Source: Ignavibacteria bacterium (lineage in GTDB: Bacteria; Bacteroidota; Ignavibacteria; UBA10030; UBA6906). From it: 32,444 nt of DNA. The stretch lies in contig QKGJ01000003.1 in the NCBI GenBank assembly GCA_003251275.1, positions 1 through 32,444 of the forward strand. The letters run 5' to 3'. The position numbers and the translations under genes were made by a program. Below, one piece after another: positions 9,682 through 19,520 of the stretch. The notes under the pieces were generated by a model. The model had not been told where the DNA came from and made no database searches. It was given only the letters and a program-made list of their open reading frames with translations. Each line of letters begins with the position of its first letter. Positions within the stretch are counted from its first letter, which is position 1.

Positions 9682-10215
9682 CTATTTCTTTTCTTTGCCT
9701 GAGTGCTCGATCTTCGCCCACATTTCTTTGAATTTGAATTCTTTGTGTGACGGGCTTTCGGCGTTGTGGCATTTTTCGCAACTTTTTCCTGTCATATCAC
9801 CCTCGATGAGTCCAGCAGCTTTCGCCTTTTCGAGGCTGTTAGGTTTGCTGTGAAGTACTTTATAACCAGATGCCGCGCCATGACAAACTTCGCAGCTTAC
9901 TCCCTCCTCCATCTTGTATGTTTTCTCGATGTTCTCTCCTGTTCCACCGTCAGCGACGTGGCATCTTAAGCACTCAACACTTTCATGCGGCGCGGTTTTC
10001 AGACCTCGCTCTTTTGCGACTTGCTTTGCTTTGGCGCTCTTCAGTGTCTCAAAGGCTTTGGCGTGTGCAGTTTTTTGCCAGACTGCGTAAGCAGTGCCAC
10101 CTTTTCCGGACTTATGACACGCTGCACAAAATTTTACTCCGGTGTACTTGTTCTGGGACATCGCGAGGGAAGTCAGAAGAACCACACTTAAACAAACTGC
10201 AACTGTAAAACGCAT
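9682..10215 (-). CDS. Tetraheme cytochrome c, c554-like
   Basis: 177 aa with signal peptide; CAACH, CLRCH, CEVCH, CEKCH; YTGVKFCAACH...AYAVWQKTAHAKAF resembles the cytochrome c554 family. Confidence 0.85.
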   Translation of the reverse strand: MRFTVAVCLSVVLLTSLAMSQNKYTGVKFCAACHKSGKGGTAYAVWQKTAHAKAFETLKSAKAKQVAKERGLKTAPHESVECLRCHVADGGTGENIEKTYKMEEGVSCEVCHGAASGYKVLHSKPNSLEKAKAAGLIEGDMTGKSCEKCHNAESPSHKEFKFKEMWAKIEHSGKEKK

Positions 10216-10286
10216 AATTATCCTCTTTGATTATTGGTTGTTGTTAGTTTAATTCTCGCCAGAGTTATTAAGTTCCCGTCCGTGAT

Positions 10287-11618
10287 TTATGACGATCCTG
10301 GGAGATAGCTCTCAATCCGGTTTTCAACTTCTTTCCGTCCGTGCGTACGTCCTTCTTCGATTTCCCAAACGGAAATCAGAGGGAAGAATTTCGAAAAAAT
10401 CATAAACCCCATAACAAAAACAGCTAACCCACCTGCGAAGAGTGCCCACTCGAGTACCGTTGGGACATAAATCCCGATCGGAACATCAAGACGAGGATTT
10501 GCCAAAGAAGGAACTACAATAATAAACCGCTCAAGCCACATGCCGATAACCACAGCGACGGACGCAATAAAAATTCCAGTAATCGTTCTCAGCTTCTTGA
10601 AGCTGATGATGATGACGGGGACGAGGAAATTGCAGAGAATCATTCCCCAAAAATAGAAGGCGAAAGGTCCCGTGAACTTGTAAAGAATGATATGCATCTC
10701 ATGAGGCTCTGCTCCGAAAACACCAGTCAAATATTCCGAAAATGTGAAATAAGACCAAATGAGCGACATAATCAGGAGAAGAGTGCTGAGGTACTGAAAG
10801 TGAATCTCTTTCAGATAGTTCTCGAAGTGATAGACTTTTCGGAAAGCAATCATAACAATTAACAGAGCTGCAATTCCCGAAAAGATCGCCCCCACGACGA
10901 AATAGGGACCAAAAATCGTACTATGCCAGCCTGGTTGGAGCGTCATCGAGAAAATGTATGAAATCACGGTGTGAACAGAGATCGCAATTGGGATCACCAT
11001 AACCATCAGGATGTTGATAGCACGATTTAGTACCCGTTTCTGTTTTTCTGTTCCTTGCCATCCCCATGCCATGAATGCATAAAGCCACTTGAATTTCCCG
11101 CCGCGATCACGTATCCGAGCGATATCGGGAATCATTGGAAGATAGAGATAGACAGTACTGGCCGTGAAGTAGGCAGTAATGCTTGTGACATCCCACAGCA
11201 ATGGTGACTGTAGACGACCAGCTTCGAGGAGATTCATCATACGGTCCGGTCTGCCAAGGTCAAGGATGGGATGAAGACCACCAATGGCAAGGACAATAGC
11301 CGTGATGACCTCGGCCATACGCGTAATCGGCCGCCGCCACTCTGCCTTCGAGAGCCGGAGAATTGCTGAGATGAGGGTCCCCGCATGACTAATTCCGATA
11401 AAGAACACAAAGTTCACAATGTAGAATCCCCACGTGACAGGTTGATTCATCCCTGTCATACCCAGCCCAAACCGGACTTGCATGACGTACATATACAAAG
11501 CCCAAAGAAGAATCAGACCCAGAATTCCAAGGGTCACGTAAAACCCGGTTCCTGTGTGGTAAATCGGCCGGAACAGGGTTTCATCTTTGTCGGCTAGTTC
11601 GATGTTTTCTGGTTTCAT
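10287..11618 (-). CDS. NrfD/PsrC-family polytopic membrane subunit (QrcD/ActC-like)
   Basis: 443 aa, many TM segments; YIVNFVFFIGISHAGTLISAILRL, GGLHPILDLGRPDRM. Overlaps the end of the FeS gene by 4 nt. Confidence 0.88.
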   Translation of the reverse strand: MKPENIELADKDETLFRPIYHTGTGFYVTLGILGLILLWALYMYVMQVRFGLGMTGMNQPVTWGFYIVNFVFFIGISHAGTLISAILRLSKAEWRRPITRMAEVITAIVLAIGGLHPILDLGRPDRMMNLLEAGRLQSPLLWDVTSITAYFTASTVYLYLPMIPDIARIRDRGGKFKWLYAFMAWGWQGTEKQKRVLNRAINILMVMVIPIAISVHTVISYIFSMTLQPGWHSTIFGPYFVVGAIFSGIAALLIVMIAFRKVYHFENYLKEIHFQYLSTLLLIMSLIWSYFTFSEYLTGVFGAEPHEMHIILYKFTGPFAFYFWGMILCNFLVPVIIISFKKLRTITGIFIASVAVVIGMWLERFIIVVPSLANPRLDVPIGIYVPTVLEWALFAGGLAVFVMGFMIFSKFFPLISVWEIEEGRTHGRKEVENRIESYLPGSS

Positions 11619-12301
11619 GTTTCAGTTCTGCGAGAAAGATAATAGACTTTGGGCTTCACGCCGAGGTCCTCTCCATAGCGCATCACACGGTATGACCGGG
11701 AAAGTCGATAGACCCTGCTTTCCTCGTTCTCAATATCCCCAAAAACAATGGCCTCGGCCGGACAACTTTCAGCACAAGCAGGAACATATTCCCCATCCAT
11801 GATCGGCCGATCTTCGCGGTGGGCAGTTTCCTTCACACTCATAAGCCGATGGGAACAGAAAGAACACTTTTCGACAACGCCAACCATCCGACGGGAAACG
11901 TCCGGGTTTCCAACTTCTGCGCCGTCAATCCACTTCGGATCATACCAATTGTATACTTTCGCGGTAAACGGACACGCAGCCATACAATACCGACATCCGA
12001 TGCAGCGGTGGTAGATCTGTGCGACAAGTCCCTCCGGATTTCGATAGGTGGCCCCAACCGGACAAACGAGCGTGCACGGCGGATCATCACAGTGGAAGCA
12101 GGGCTTCGGGACTCGTTTCGTAACGGTATTCGGGAACGCTCCTTCAGTGGTCGTCATCATGTCCATCCAGAACATCGCGCGGCCGCTTTGCGCCTCGGCT
12201 GGATCAGCAATCGGTACGTTGTTCTCCATCTTACACGCGACTGCACATGCATCGCACCCGGTGCACTTGTCTAAATCGATTACCATGGCCCACTTCGGCA
12301 T
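11615..12301 (-). CDS. 4Fe-4S dicluster-type electron transfer subunit (NrfC/DmsB/QrcC-like)
   Basis: 228 aa; CTGCDACAVACKMENNVP, CFHCDDPPCTLVCPVGATYRNPEGLV, CIGCRYCMAACPF, CSFC...CAESCPAEAIVFGD; cysteines for four clusters. Confidence 0.92.
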   Translation of the reverse strand: MPKWAMVIDLDKCTGCDACAVACKMENNVPIADPAEAQSGRAMFWMDMMTTTEGAFPNTVTKRVPKPCFHCDDPPCTLVCPVGATYRNPEGLVAQIYHRCIGCRYCMAACPFTAKVYNWYDPKWIDGAEVGNPDVSRRMVGVVEKCSFCSHRLMSVKETAHREDRPIMDGEYVPACAESCPAEAIVFGDIENEESRVYRLSRSYRVMRYGEDLGVKPKVYYLSRRTET

Positions 12302-12319
12302 TGTTGGAATTTCCTCCTC

Positions 12320-14779
12320 CTATGTTGCTCGAGCGATCTTTACTTTCGTTGCCTGTAGAGCTGGTTTCCCGTTCAACTGATCATATAGATTCCTCATGAT
12401 CGTATTGGGGTTTACCCCGTGTCCCTTCGCATAGCGTCCAAGGGAGGTGTGTCCGAGACCGAATGGGATGGCGACGACACTGGGCATGATTCCTTCAGTG
12501 ATCTTTGCCCGCAGCCTCAGACTTCCCACCACCGATGAGATCAGAACCCAGTCTCCATCGCTGATATTATTAATCGCAGCCGTCTCCGGATGAATCTCAG
12601 CCCACGACTCCCAATGACGATTCGCCGAATGGCCAAACAATTCTTGCATCATAGGCAGAGCTGCTCCCTGCCCGTCCCTCACCGGAAGAACGCGGAAGGT
12701 GACGAGGTGAAACAGCATGTCGGGTTCGTGCGGTATAGGTTCGTGATGTGGTAAGAAGACAGTATCTCCACGTGCTGAAATATTCAGCCGGTTCAATACA
12801 CGTTCGTAATTCTGCGCGGTGCCGCTTTCGCCTCCGCTTTGATTTGTTAGGTTATCAAGAGCCTTCTTAAGAGTCTGAGAAAAAAATTCGAATTTCTTCG
12901 AAGGCGTTTTGAAAACTACATCCCAGTTTTTTCTCTTCCGGATCGGATTCCACCATCCGCCTTGCCCGACCAAACGATCCCAGAATTCGTCAAACGATGA
13001 ATATCGACCGATTTGCCACCCGCGTTGTTGTAAGTATTGTATCCAGAGCGAGCCTGCACCTCCCGCTGCAATCGCTCCCGTTCCTGACTTATAGACCCCC
13101 TCCATTGCAAATTTCAATTCTTCTTCATAGTTGGAAAAAGGAAAGGCTTTCCCGACAACTCCTCCGACTTGTTGGGCGAGACCGATTAACACGTCGCCAA
13201 CCTGTTTGGTGTCATGGAAGGGCTGAACGACTGGATGCTGTATGCCGACATGAGCAAAGGGTATTGAATCGACGGCAGAGATTGCATCCCACCTTTCCAT
13301 GAAATGATGTTCCGGGAGAATCAGATGGGCGAATTCGCTGGTTTCACTCAGAATCGAATCAAAGCTGACAACGAGAGGAATCTTCTTAAGTGCCTCCGCA
13401 AGTTTACTCCGATTCAGTGACTCGAACAAAGGATTTCCTCCGCGGATGAACAAAACACTAAGAGGATAGGGAGTCTCCGAAAGCACGTTTTTCGTGAAGG
13501 CTTCAATTGAAAAGCGTGTGAACGGGTAGACGTCCCCTTCTGATATGCCTATCGGAGACTGCTTCAATCCATCCCGCGCCACGACATCTGATTGAACGGG
13601 CTCGAATCTGGAAAATGGAGGATCATCTACGAAGAAAATTCCACCTTCGCGTTCAAAATTACCGAGAAGGGCATTCAGGCTATGAATAGCCATTGTGGAA
13701 AACGTGCCATTTGTATTGTCAATGGCCCCTTGGTCGCCAACCACTAGTGCAGGATGAGCATTGCCCAATTCACGACCGAGTTGTAGGATAACAGGACTGG
13801 GTACACCGGTTAGTTCTTCAACTCTTTCAGGGTAATAATTCCCGAGCACCATGTTCTTGAATCCTACATGCCGAACCCCAGAACTGTCAACTCTGTCTTC
13901 AAAACCAAACGTCTTTGATCGCACGAACTCACGGTCGTACAGTTCCTCACGAATCAACACATAGGAGAGGCCGAGTGCCAGTGCTCCGTATGTACCAGGT
14001 CGAATTGGAATCCACTGGTCGGCGTTGGAAGCCGTTAGACTGTGACGAGACTCGATTTGGACATACCGGGTTTGTTGTTCCTCGTGATGGCTGTACACTT
14101 TAGTGTAGTACACGGGAGAAGAACCCTCTTCAAGGAAATTTGAGCCAAAGCTCACGATGAGCCTTGCATTGAGAAAATCATAGGCCGGCAATGTCAAGTG
14201 GCCCTGGAGAAGAGAATAGGGGGTAACCGTGTTTTGGGATGGAGCAAACTGGAAGTAGTTCGGAGATCCATAGGCCTGCATGAACCTGGCAAAATGTTGT
14301 TTCAGTAATCCGTTTTCTTCATGTCCGAGGAACGCAACCTGATGCGGCTTTCCTGCGACACGCAACTCTACAAGTCGTTCTGCGATTTGACTGAGCGCAT
14401 TTTCCCATGAGATGGATTCCCAAGTGGCGTGGTCGGGAGTGCCTTTCCTTTGCACAGGTCCTTTGAGTCGGTCCGGATGATACAAAGAATGAAGGGCATT
14501 GAGGCCAAGCGGACACATACCTCCTCTGTTGATCGGGTAAACCGGGTTCCCCTTCACTGAAACAGGAATGTCATCGATCAAGCGCACGCGGGTCCCGCAG
14601 CCTGCGGGACAGAGGCCGCAGATTGTATTTTGCCATGTCTCGATGCCGGGACCTCTTCTGGCTTGTTCGATCATCGACTGAGGAATATCGAGAACATCGT
14701 CCAGTCCACAGCCGACGAAGAGGAAACTGCCGGAGAGGCCGCCGAACAATCTCAGGAATTCACGTCGTTTAATCTCCAT
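12320..14779 (-). CDS. Molybdopterin oxidoreductase-family protein (QrcB/ActB/PsrA-like) with Tat-like leader
   Basis: 819 aa; KRREFLRLFGG leader; proximal FeS motif ICGLCPAGC...GGMCPLG; VSFGSNFLEEG, VVGDQGAIDNTNGTFSTMAIHSLNALLGNFEREGG, C-terminal MopB-binding-like VAIPFGLGHTSLGRYAKGHGVNPN. Confidence 0.88.
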   Translation of the reverse strand: MEIKRREFLRLFGGLSGSFLFVGCGLDDVLDIPQSMIEQARRGPGIETWQNTICGLCPAGCGTRVRLIDDIPVSVKGNPVYPINRGGMCPLGLNALHSLYHPDRLKGPVQRKGTPDHATWESISWENALSQIAERLVELRVAGKPHQVAFLGHEENGLLKQHFARFMQAYGSPNYFQFAPSQNTVTPYSLLQGHLTLPAYDFLNARLIVSFGSNFLEEGSSPVYYTKVYSHHEEQQTRYVQIESRHSLTASNADQWIPIRPGTYGALALGLSYVLIREELYDREFVRSKTFGFEDRVDSSGVRHVGFKNMVLGNYYPERVEELTGVPSPVILQLGRELGNAHPALVVGDQGAIDNTNGTFSTMAIHSLNALLGNFEREGGIFFVDDPPFSRFEPVQSDVVARDGLKQSPIGISEGDVYPFTRFSIEAFTKNVLSETPYPLSVLFIRGGNPLFESLNRSKLAEALKKIPLVVSFDSILSETSEFAHLILPEHHFMERWDAISAVDSIPFAHVGIQHPVVQPFHDTKQVGDVLIGLAQQVGGVVGKAFPFSNYEEELKFAMEGVYKSGTGAIAAGGAGSLWIQYLQQRGWQIGRYSSFDEFWDRLVGQGGWWNPIRKRKNWDVVFKTPSKKFEFFSQTLKKALDNLTNQSGGESGTAQNYERVLNRLNISARGDTVFLPHHEPIPHEPDMLFHLVTFRVLPVRDGQGAALPMMQELFGHSANRHWESWAEIHPETAAINNISDGDWVLISSVVGSLRLRAKITEGIMPSVVAIPFGLGHTSLGRYAKGHGVNPNTIMRNLYDQLNGKPALQATKVKIARAT

Positions 14780-14792
14780 TAGAATATCGTCC

Positions 14793-15317
14793 TCATCGAT
14801 GACACGCTAGACAGTCGTTTGTCACACCGTTCAAGCGATGGCAATCCATACAACTCTCCATCATCACAGGCATGAAAGTCGAGGTGACTGGTTGAGTAAA
14901 ATCAGGGATGTTTCCATGGCACGTGGCACATTCGATTCTGCCATCCGTCACATGCCGCTGATGCGAAAAGTACACATGATCCGGAACGCTATACACGCGC
15001 TGCCATGGAATCTCATTTCCGTCCGCAACAAACTTGAGGAGTTTTGGTTCTTCCGGAGAATCGGAAATCGGTTCGCCCGAATGGCAGCTTGTGCAGATTT
15101 CAAGCCGTGGGATGGTCGCGGACGCCGAAACAAGAACTGACTCGTGGCAGTCCACACATGTCATTCCCGCGGACTCAATATGGATTTTGTGATTATATTG
15201 AATGGGCTGGCGTAGATCGCTGTGAAGGAAAACCTTGAAGTACCCAGCGATCAGAATGATGCCACCGATGGTACCGAGCAGAACCAATTTTCTTGTGGTT
15301 GGCCGAAGCTTCGGCAT
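14793..15317 (-). CDS. Membrane-anchored pentaheme cytochrome c (QrcA/ActA-like)
   Basis: 174 aa; N-terminal TM; CVDCH, CTSCH, CATCH, CMDCH, CLACH; YNHKIHIESAGMTCVDCH and YFSHQRHVTDGRIECATCH typical of cytochrome c7/ActA-type proteins. Confidence 0.85.
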   Translation of the reverse strand: MPKLRPTTRKLVLLGTIGGIILIAGYFKVFLHSDLRQPIQYNHKIHIESAGMTCVDCHESVLVSASATIPRLEICTSCHSGEPISDSPEEPKLLKFVADGNEIPWQRVYSVPDHVYFSHQRHVTDGRIECATCHGNIPDFTQPVTSTFMPVMMESCMDCHRLNGVTNDCLACHR

Positions 15318-15347
15318 GGAATGAGACTCTCTGGTTCTTGTAAAGTG

Positions 15348-16502
15348 TTAGTCTTTGTTCCGGAGATAGCCGTAGAGGTCGCGCATTTCATTGGTGGTAA
15401 GCACCGGCCACCGTTTGTTCTGCGTAATGAGAAGATCCTCCATCTCTCCTGCATGATTCCACATCAATTGAATCATCCTGACAGGAGATGTTATTTTCTT
15501 TATGGATCCAAGATCTGGTCCTTTTCCCTTACCCCCTTTCGCGTGACAGCTGTTGCATCCTTTTTCTGAAAACACACGTTCACCCTTTGTTGGGTTTCCA
15601 GGCAGGTCCTCGAAGCCGAGGAAATAGATATAAGCAATAATATCAGCCATCTCGTTCTTTTTGAACTGCGGCCATTCAATAGACGCTCCCTGCATGTACT
15701 CAAGCATAGCCTCACCGTGGTTCCACATTGCTCCGGCAACTTCCGTGACGCCCTTCTTCAAGTCGATTTTAATGAGGCCGGCTTCAATGCGCTTTCGTTT
15801 TCCCTCCCCGACATGGCAATCGGAGCAGTGTTTTTCAGTAAAGAGAACGCGGCCGTTTTTTGGATTACCTATCGACAAACGAACTTCAACGTCGGCCGTA
15901 CTCGCTTGGCGCAAATACGACGCAATGTCGACGATATCCTGTCCCGAGAGAATGGGATAGTTCATCTTTCCTTTTCGAATCTGCTCTTGCATCGCAGGAC
16001 CGTGATTCCACATAGCCTGGACAAGATAGAGCGGAGCCGAATATTTCTGAATTTTCTTGAAATCCGGTCCGATCGTGCCTCCTTCTCCTCCATTACTATG
16101 ACATCCCATACAACCTTTGGAGGCGAGAAGGCTTTTTCCGTTTGCCACACTTCCTGGTTCGCCGAGGTATCTTAGATAATAAAGGAATCCCAGAAGGTCC
16201 AACATCTCGGCTTCCGTGAGTTTCGGTCGGTCCATTCGAAGCTGCCTGAACTTCCGGTTCATCTGTGGCGAATGGTTCCAGATAATAGTCGCCAGCTCAA
16301 TGCTGCTGCCAAAGTACTGATCACGGCTCAAATCCGGACCGGCTGTCCCTCCAAAGCCTCCCACTGCATGGCAGGCAATACATTTTTTTTCTTCGAAGGT
16401 AATACGGCCATTCAGGGGATCTGTTGGCAGTTCGATCTCTTGCGCGATCAATGTTCCAGCAGTGAGAAAAACCATGGAAAACCCGAAGACGATAATGCGC
16501 AT
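15348..16502 (-). CDS. Cytochrome c with four tandem class I-like monoheme domains
   Basis: CIACH, CMGCH, CSDCH, CNSCH, each followed by a WNHxxxM segment (IIWNHSPQM, AMWNHGPAM, AMWNHGEAM, LMWNHAGEM). ATG at 16502 with signal peptide MRIIVFGFSMVFLTAGTLIAQ. Confidence 0.88.
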   Translation of the reverse strand: MRIIVFGFSMVFLTAGTLIAQEIELPTDPLNGRITFEEKKCIACHAVGGFGGTAGPDLSRDQYFGSSIELATIIWNHSPQMNRKFRQLRMDRPKLTEAEMLDLLGFLYYLRYLGEPGSVANGKSLLASKGCMGCHSNGGEGGTIGPDFKKIQKYSAPLYLVQAMWNHGPAMQEQIRKGKMNYPILSGQDIVDIASYLRQASTADVEVRLSIGNPKNGRVLFTEKHCSDCHVGEGKRKRIEAGLIKIDLKKGVTEVAGAMWNHGEAMLEYMQGASIEWPQFKKNEMADIIAYIYFLGFEDLPGNPTKGERVFSEKGCNSCHAKGGKGKGPDLGSIKKITSPVRMIQLMWNHAGEMEDLLITQNKRWPVLTTNEMRDLYGYLRNKD

Positions 16503-16503
16503 A

Positions 16504-16776
16504 TTACTTCTCCTCTGTCGTTGAGGTGGGAGATTTTTCTCGTTGCAGACCGACAAATACATACGTCAACACACTGGCCAACGTAATGAATACAGGGATG
16601 GCGACGATACTGATACCGACTGAGGCACCAGGGGCATCATTGAGCTCAAGAGAGAGTTGGATCAGATTGACAATCCAGACGGTAATCACGCAGACAAAGA
16701 CCCAGATAAACAATACACTGAACAACTGTGCAAGGAAGACAACCTTGCTCATTGTTGAGTTGACCTGCTCGTTCAT
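16504..16776 (-). CDS. Small two-TM membrane protein of unknown function
   Basis: MNEQVNSTMSKVVFLAQLFSVLFIWVFVCVITVWIVNLIQLSLELNDAPGASVGISIVAIPVFITLASVLTYVFVGLQREKSPTSTTEEK; a GAAGG RBS-like sequence precedes ATG 16776. In-frame ORF extends to 16851. Confidence 0.7.
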   Translation of the reverse strand: MNEQVNSTMSKVVFLAQLFSVLFIWVFVCVITVWIVNLIQLSLELNDAPGASVGISIVAIPVFITLASVLTYVFVGLQREKSPTSTTEEK

Positions 16777-16968
16777 GGTTGCGCCTTCGTCCTTGGTTTT
16801 GTGGAAAACTCCAACAATCGTGCCAACTACCCAATGTACATTTCCAAACAAAGACAGAGGGCAGGCAGAGGTTGGGCAGGAGGATTTTTGGATCTCGCGG
16901 TCTCTTTCCTCGTTTTGCGATTCTTGATTCCTAATTTTGCAAAAGCGCGTGCGAAAAAATGCTGAGCT

Positions 16969-18453
16969 TCAGGATCGAGCTCGTGAAGCTTGCTGCTTCT
17001 CGATGCGCCGAATAAATGCATAGAGAGATATCGCGAGGCTCGTGATAATCAGAGAAGCGATCAGCAATCCCCAGCGCCTGAAATAGTACTGGTCGATTGC
17101 CTGCGTGGCCTCCTCGGAGACCACCGTGGATACGGCGAGACCCCGTTCCGCGACCTCGCGAAACTGGCTTTCATTGAACGAATGGACATTCGTTCGTGAT
17201 TCCAATCGAGCCTGGCGGATCTCGCGTAACTTGAATCTTGCCTCACCGACTTCCATCCCTTTTTGTTCTGCTTCTTCGACGCGTAGCACCGCATGATTTT
17301 CTGACGCCTGCAAACTGTCCACGAGTAATCGCATTGTTCGAGCGACCTCGAATCCCTTAGGAGCCTTCTCAGGAGTGTGACACCATGCGCACACCGCCCC
17401 TTTGCCTACACCTAGAAGTTTGTCTGTTGCAGCGACAACATCATGATGGCTGTGACATGTTTCGCATTCGGGAAGCTTGCGTTGATCGAAAGCCTTCTTA
17501 TGCGGGCTCGCAGAGAAAAGCTCTGCGTTGAGGGCGTGGCAAGTTCCGCACACTCTTGAAATTGATTCGACCCCTGGTGGCACGGCGCCGTGATTTCCAT
17601 GACAATCATTGCAGGCCGGCGCTCCGAGGTCTTTCTTTTCCAGTAACGCAATTCCGTGGACGCTGCGAGAGTATTTCTCAAGTTGATCGGAAGGGAGTGC
17701 ATATTTCCTCATTAGGTTCGTATTCGAATGGCAGGATCCACAGGTCTTCGGCAAAGTCGTCGCGTACACCCGTGAACGAACATCCGCTGCCGGGAGAATG
17801 TCATGGCTTCCGTGACAACTCGCACACTCAGCGACGCTTGCATCACCTTTAGCGTTTTGCTTTCCGTGCACGCTTGTCCGGTATTTGTCGAGCTGATCTA
17901 CGGGGAGGGCCGGGTTGTAATCGCGCAGATATTGGGCACTTGAATGACATTTCGCGCATGTCGCCGGAACATTCAAAGGGTGTACGGAAGAAGAGCGATT
18001 ATTTTTCGAAACGATCCCATGTGCCCCATGGCATGAAGTACACTGGGCTATTCTCTGACCTCCCTTAGTCGAGGATTCTCCATGGACACTTGATGTTAAG
18101 GAGGACATTTGATCAAGAGGTAGCAAGGAATTGTACTTTTTCACCATGACCGTTGCGCTGGAGTGACAATTTGAACAAACCGACGAGATTGCATTTCCTG
18201 ATGGAACTCCCATGAATCCCGCATTCTTGCTCATCGATTCTTCCGCATCTTCTTTTGTTGCATCGCCTCCGTGACAGCTCGCGCACGTGAGGCCATTTGC
18301 AAAATGCACGTCTCCTTTAAAGAGCGCGGCATTCTTGTCTTCTATTGCCTCATGGCACACCAGGCATTGATCCTGTGTGCTTGCAACCTGTTGTTCAAAA
18401 ACTGTGAGGAGGAAGGTAAAAAGGATAATACGACAGCTCCACATTTTTTTCAT
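16969..18453 (-). CDS. 11-heme cytochrome c with C-terminal membrane anchor
   Basis: CLVCH, CASCH, CSNCH, CTSCH, CAKCH, CASCH, CGSCH, CNDCH, CGTCH, CETCH, CAWCH; repeated SVHG modules; C-terminal [26 protein letters not shown] at 18453 overlaps the cytochrome b stop (ATGA). Confidence 0.9.
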   Translation of the reverse strand: MKKMWSCRIILFTFLLTVFEQQVASTQDQCLVCHEAIEDKNAALFKGDVHFANGLTCASCHGGDATKEDAEESMSKNAGFMGVPSGNAISSVCSNCHSSATVMVKKYNSLLPLDQMSSLTSSVHGESSTKGGQRIAQCTSCHGAHGIVSKNNRSSSVHPLNVPATCAKCHSSAQYLRDYNPALPVDQLDKYRTSVHGKQNAKGDASVAECASCHGSHDILPAADVRSRVYATTLPKTCGSCHSNTNLMRKYALPSDQLEKYSRSVHGIALLEKKDLGAPACNDCHGNHGAVPPGVESISRVCGTCHALNAELFSASPHKKAFDQRKLPECETCHSHHDVVAATDKLLGVGKGAVCAWCHTPEKAPKGFEVARTMRLLVDSLQASENHAVLRVEEAEQKGMEVGEARFKLREIRQARLESRTNVHSFNESQFREVAERGLAVSTVVSEEATQAIDQYYFRRWGLLIASLIITSLAISLYAFIRRIEKQQASRARS

Positions 18454-19520
18454 GCGATGTATCCCAGGATTGTAAACAATAGAATATAGAGCACAACGAA
18501 AATCCCAACATAGTTGACCAGCCGATTCTGCTGGCCGGCGGAACTTTTGCGGTCCCAAAAAGGAACGATCATCCATAAGAGACCGGCGAAACCAAACAAC
18601 AGAACCCCCAGGACTTCGCCGTCAATAAAGAAAACTTGAGCGGGGATATATTTGAGGGTTTGAAACATGAACAGGAAATACCATTCCGGCTTTATACCGA
18701 CGGGAGCTGAGGCAAAAAGGTCCGCCTTTTGTCCCAATTCCCAGGGAAAAAGAACCGCCAACACCGCCAGGACATTCAGAATCAGAAGCCATAAGAGAAG
18801 ATCCCGGAGCAGAAAATTGGGGAAGAACGGCATGGTGCGTTGAGACCCGTCGGGCGGGGAGTCTTCAAATTCGATCGGCTCGCTCATTCCTTGCCGCTGC
18901 ACGAGGAGAAGATGAATGCTAAGGAACAAGACAAAAAGCCCGGGGAATATTGCAACGTGAAACCCGAACATCCTCGAAAGAGTGGCCCCCGTAACATCTT
19001 CTCCCCCCCTCATCAAGATCATGATCGGTTTTCCGATTACTGGGATGTCTGTTCCGACCTTAGTGGCAAAAAAAGCCAACTCGTTCCAGGGGAGGAGATA
19101 GCCGCTGAAGCCGAACCCCATACCGAGAAATAGCATAAACATCCCTGTCAGCCAGGTGATTTCACGGGGTTTGCGATAAGCTTTGGTAAAATAGACGCTG
19201 AACATGTGAATAACAGCCGCACCAACGAACAGATTTGCTGCCCAGCTATGAATTGACCGGATCAGCCAACCAAATTCCACCTTTGACATGATAAACTGAA
19301 TACTCTCAAACGCAAGTTCCTCGCTTCCCTTATAGTAGAGAAGTAGTAGAATACCGGTGACGACTTGGATAATGAAGAGGAAGAGGGAGACTCCTCCGAA
19401 ATAATACCATATGGAGTGTTCATGAATGGGAACATATTTCTTTCCCATGAATTCAACCAGGTCACGGAGATGAACCCGGTCATCAATCCACTTGTAGAGA
19501 GTATTGATTCTGTTTTTCAT
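18450..19520 (-). CDS. Cytochrome b of a bc/b6f-type complex (fused N- and C-terminal parts)
   Basis: 356 aa; [58 protein letters not shown] (H-X14-H), [17 protein letters not shown] (PEWY). Confidence 0.95.
   Translation of the reverse strand: MKNRINTLYKWIDDRVHLRDLVEFMGKKYVPIHEHSIWYYFGGVSLFLFIIQVVTGILLLLYYKGSEELAFESIQFIMSKVEFGWLIRSIHSWAANLFVGAAVIHMFSVYFTKAYRKPREITWLTGMFMLFLGMGFGFSGYLLPWNELAFFATKVGTDIPVIGKPIMILMRGGEDVTGATLSRMFGFHVAIFPGLFVLFLSIHLLLVQRQGMSEPIEFEDSPPDGSQRTMPFFPNFLLRDLLLWLLILNVLAVLAVLFPWELGQKADLFASAPVGIKPEWYFLFMFQTLKYIPAQVFFIDGEVLGVLLFGFAGLLWMIVPFWDRKSSAGQQNRLVNYVGIFVVLYILLFTILGYIA

Noticed and set aside
16777-16968. 192-nt gap as a possible ncRNA or separate promoter dividing the operon
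   Set aside because: No clear hairpin-plus-T-run or promoter consensus that I could support by eye; left unassigned.
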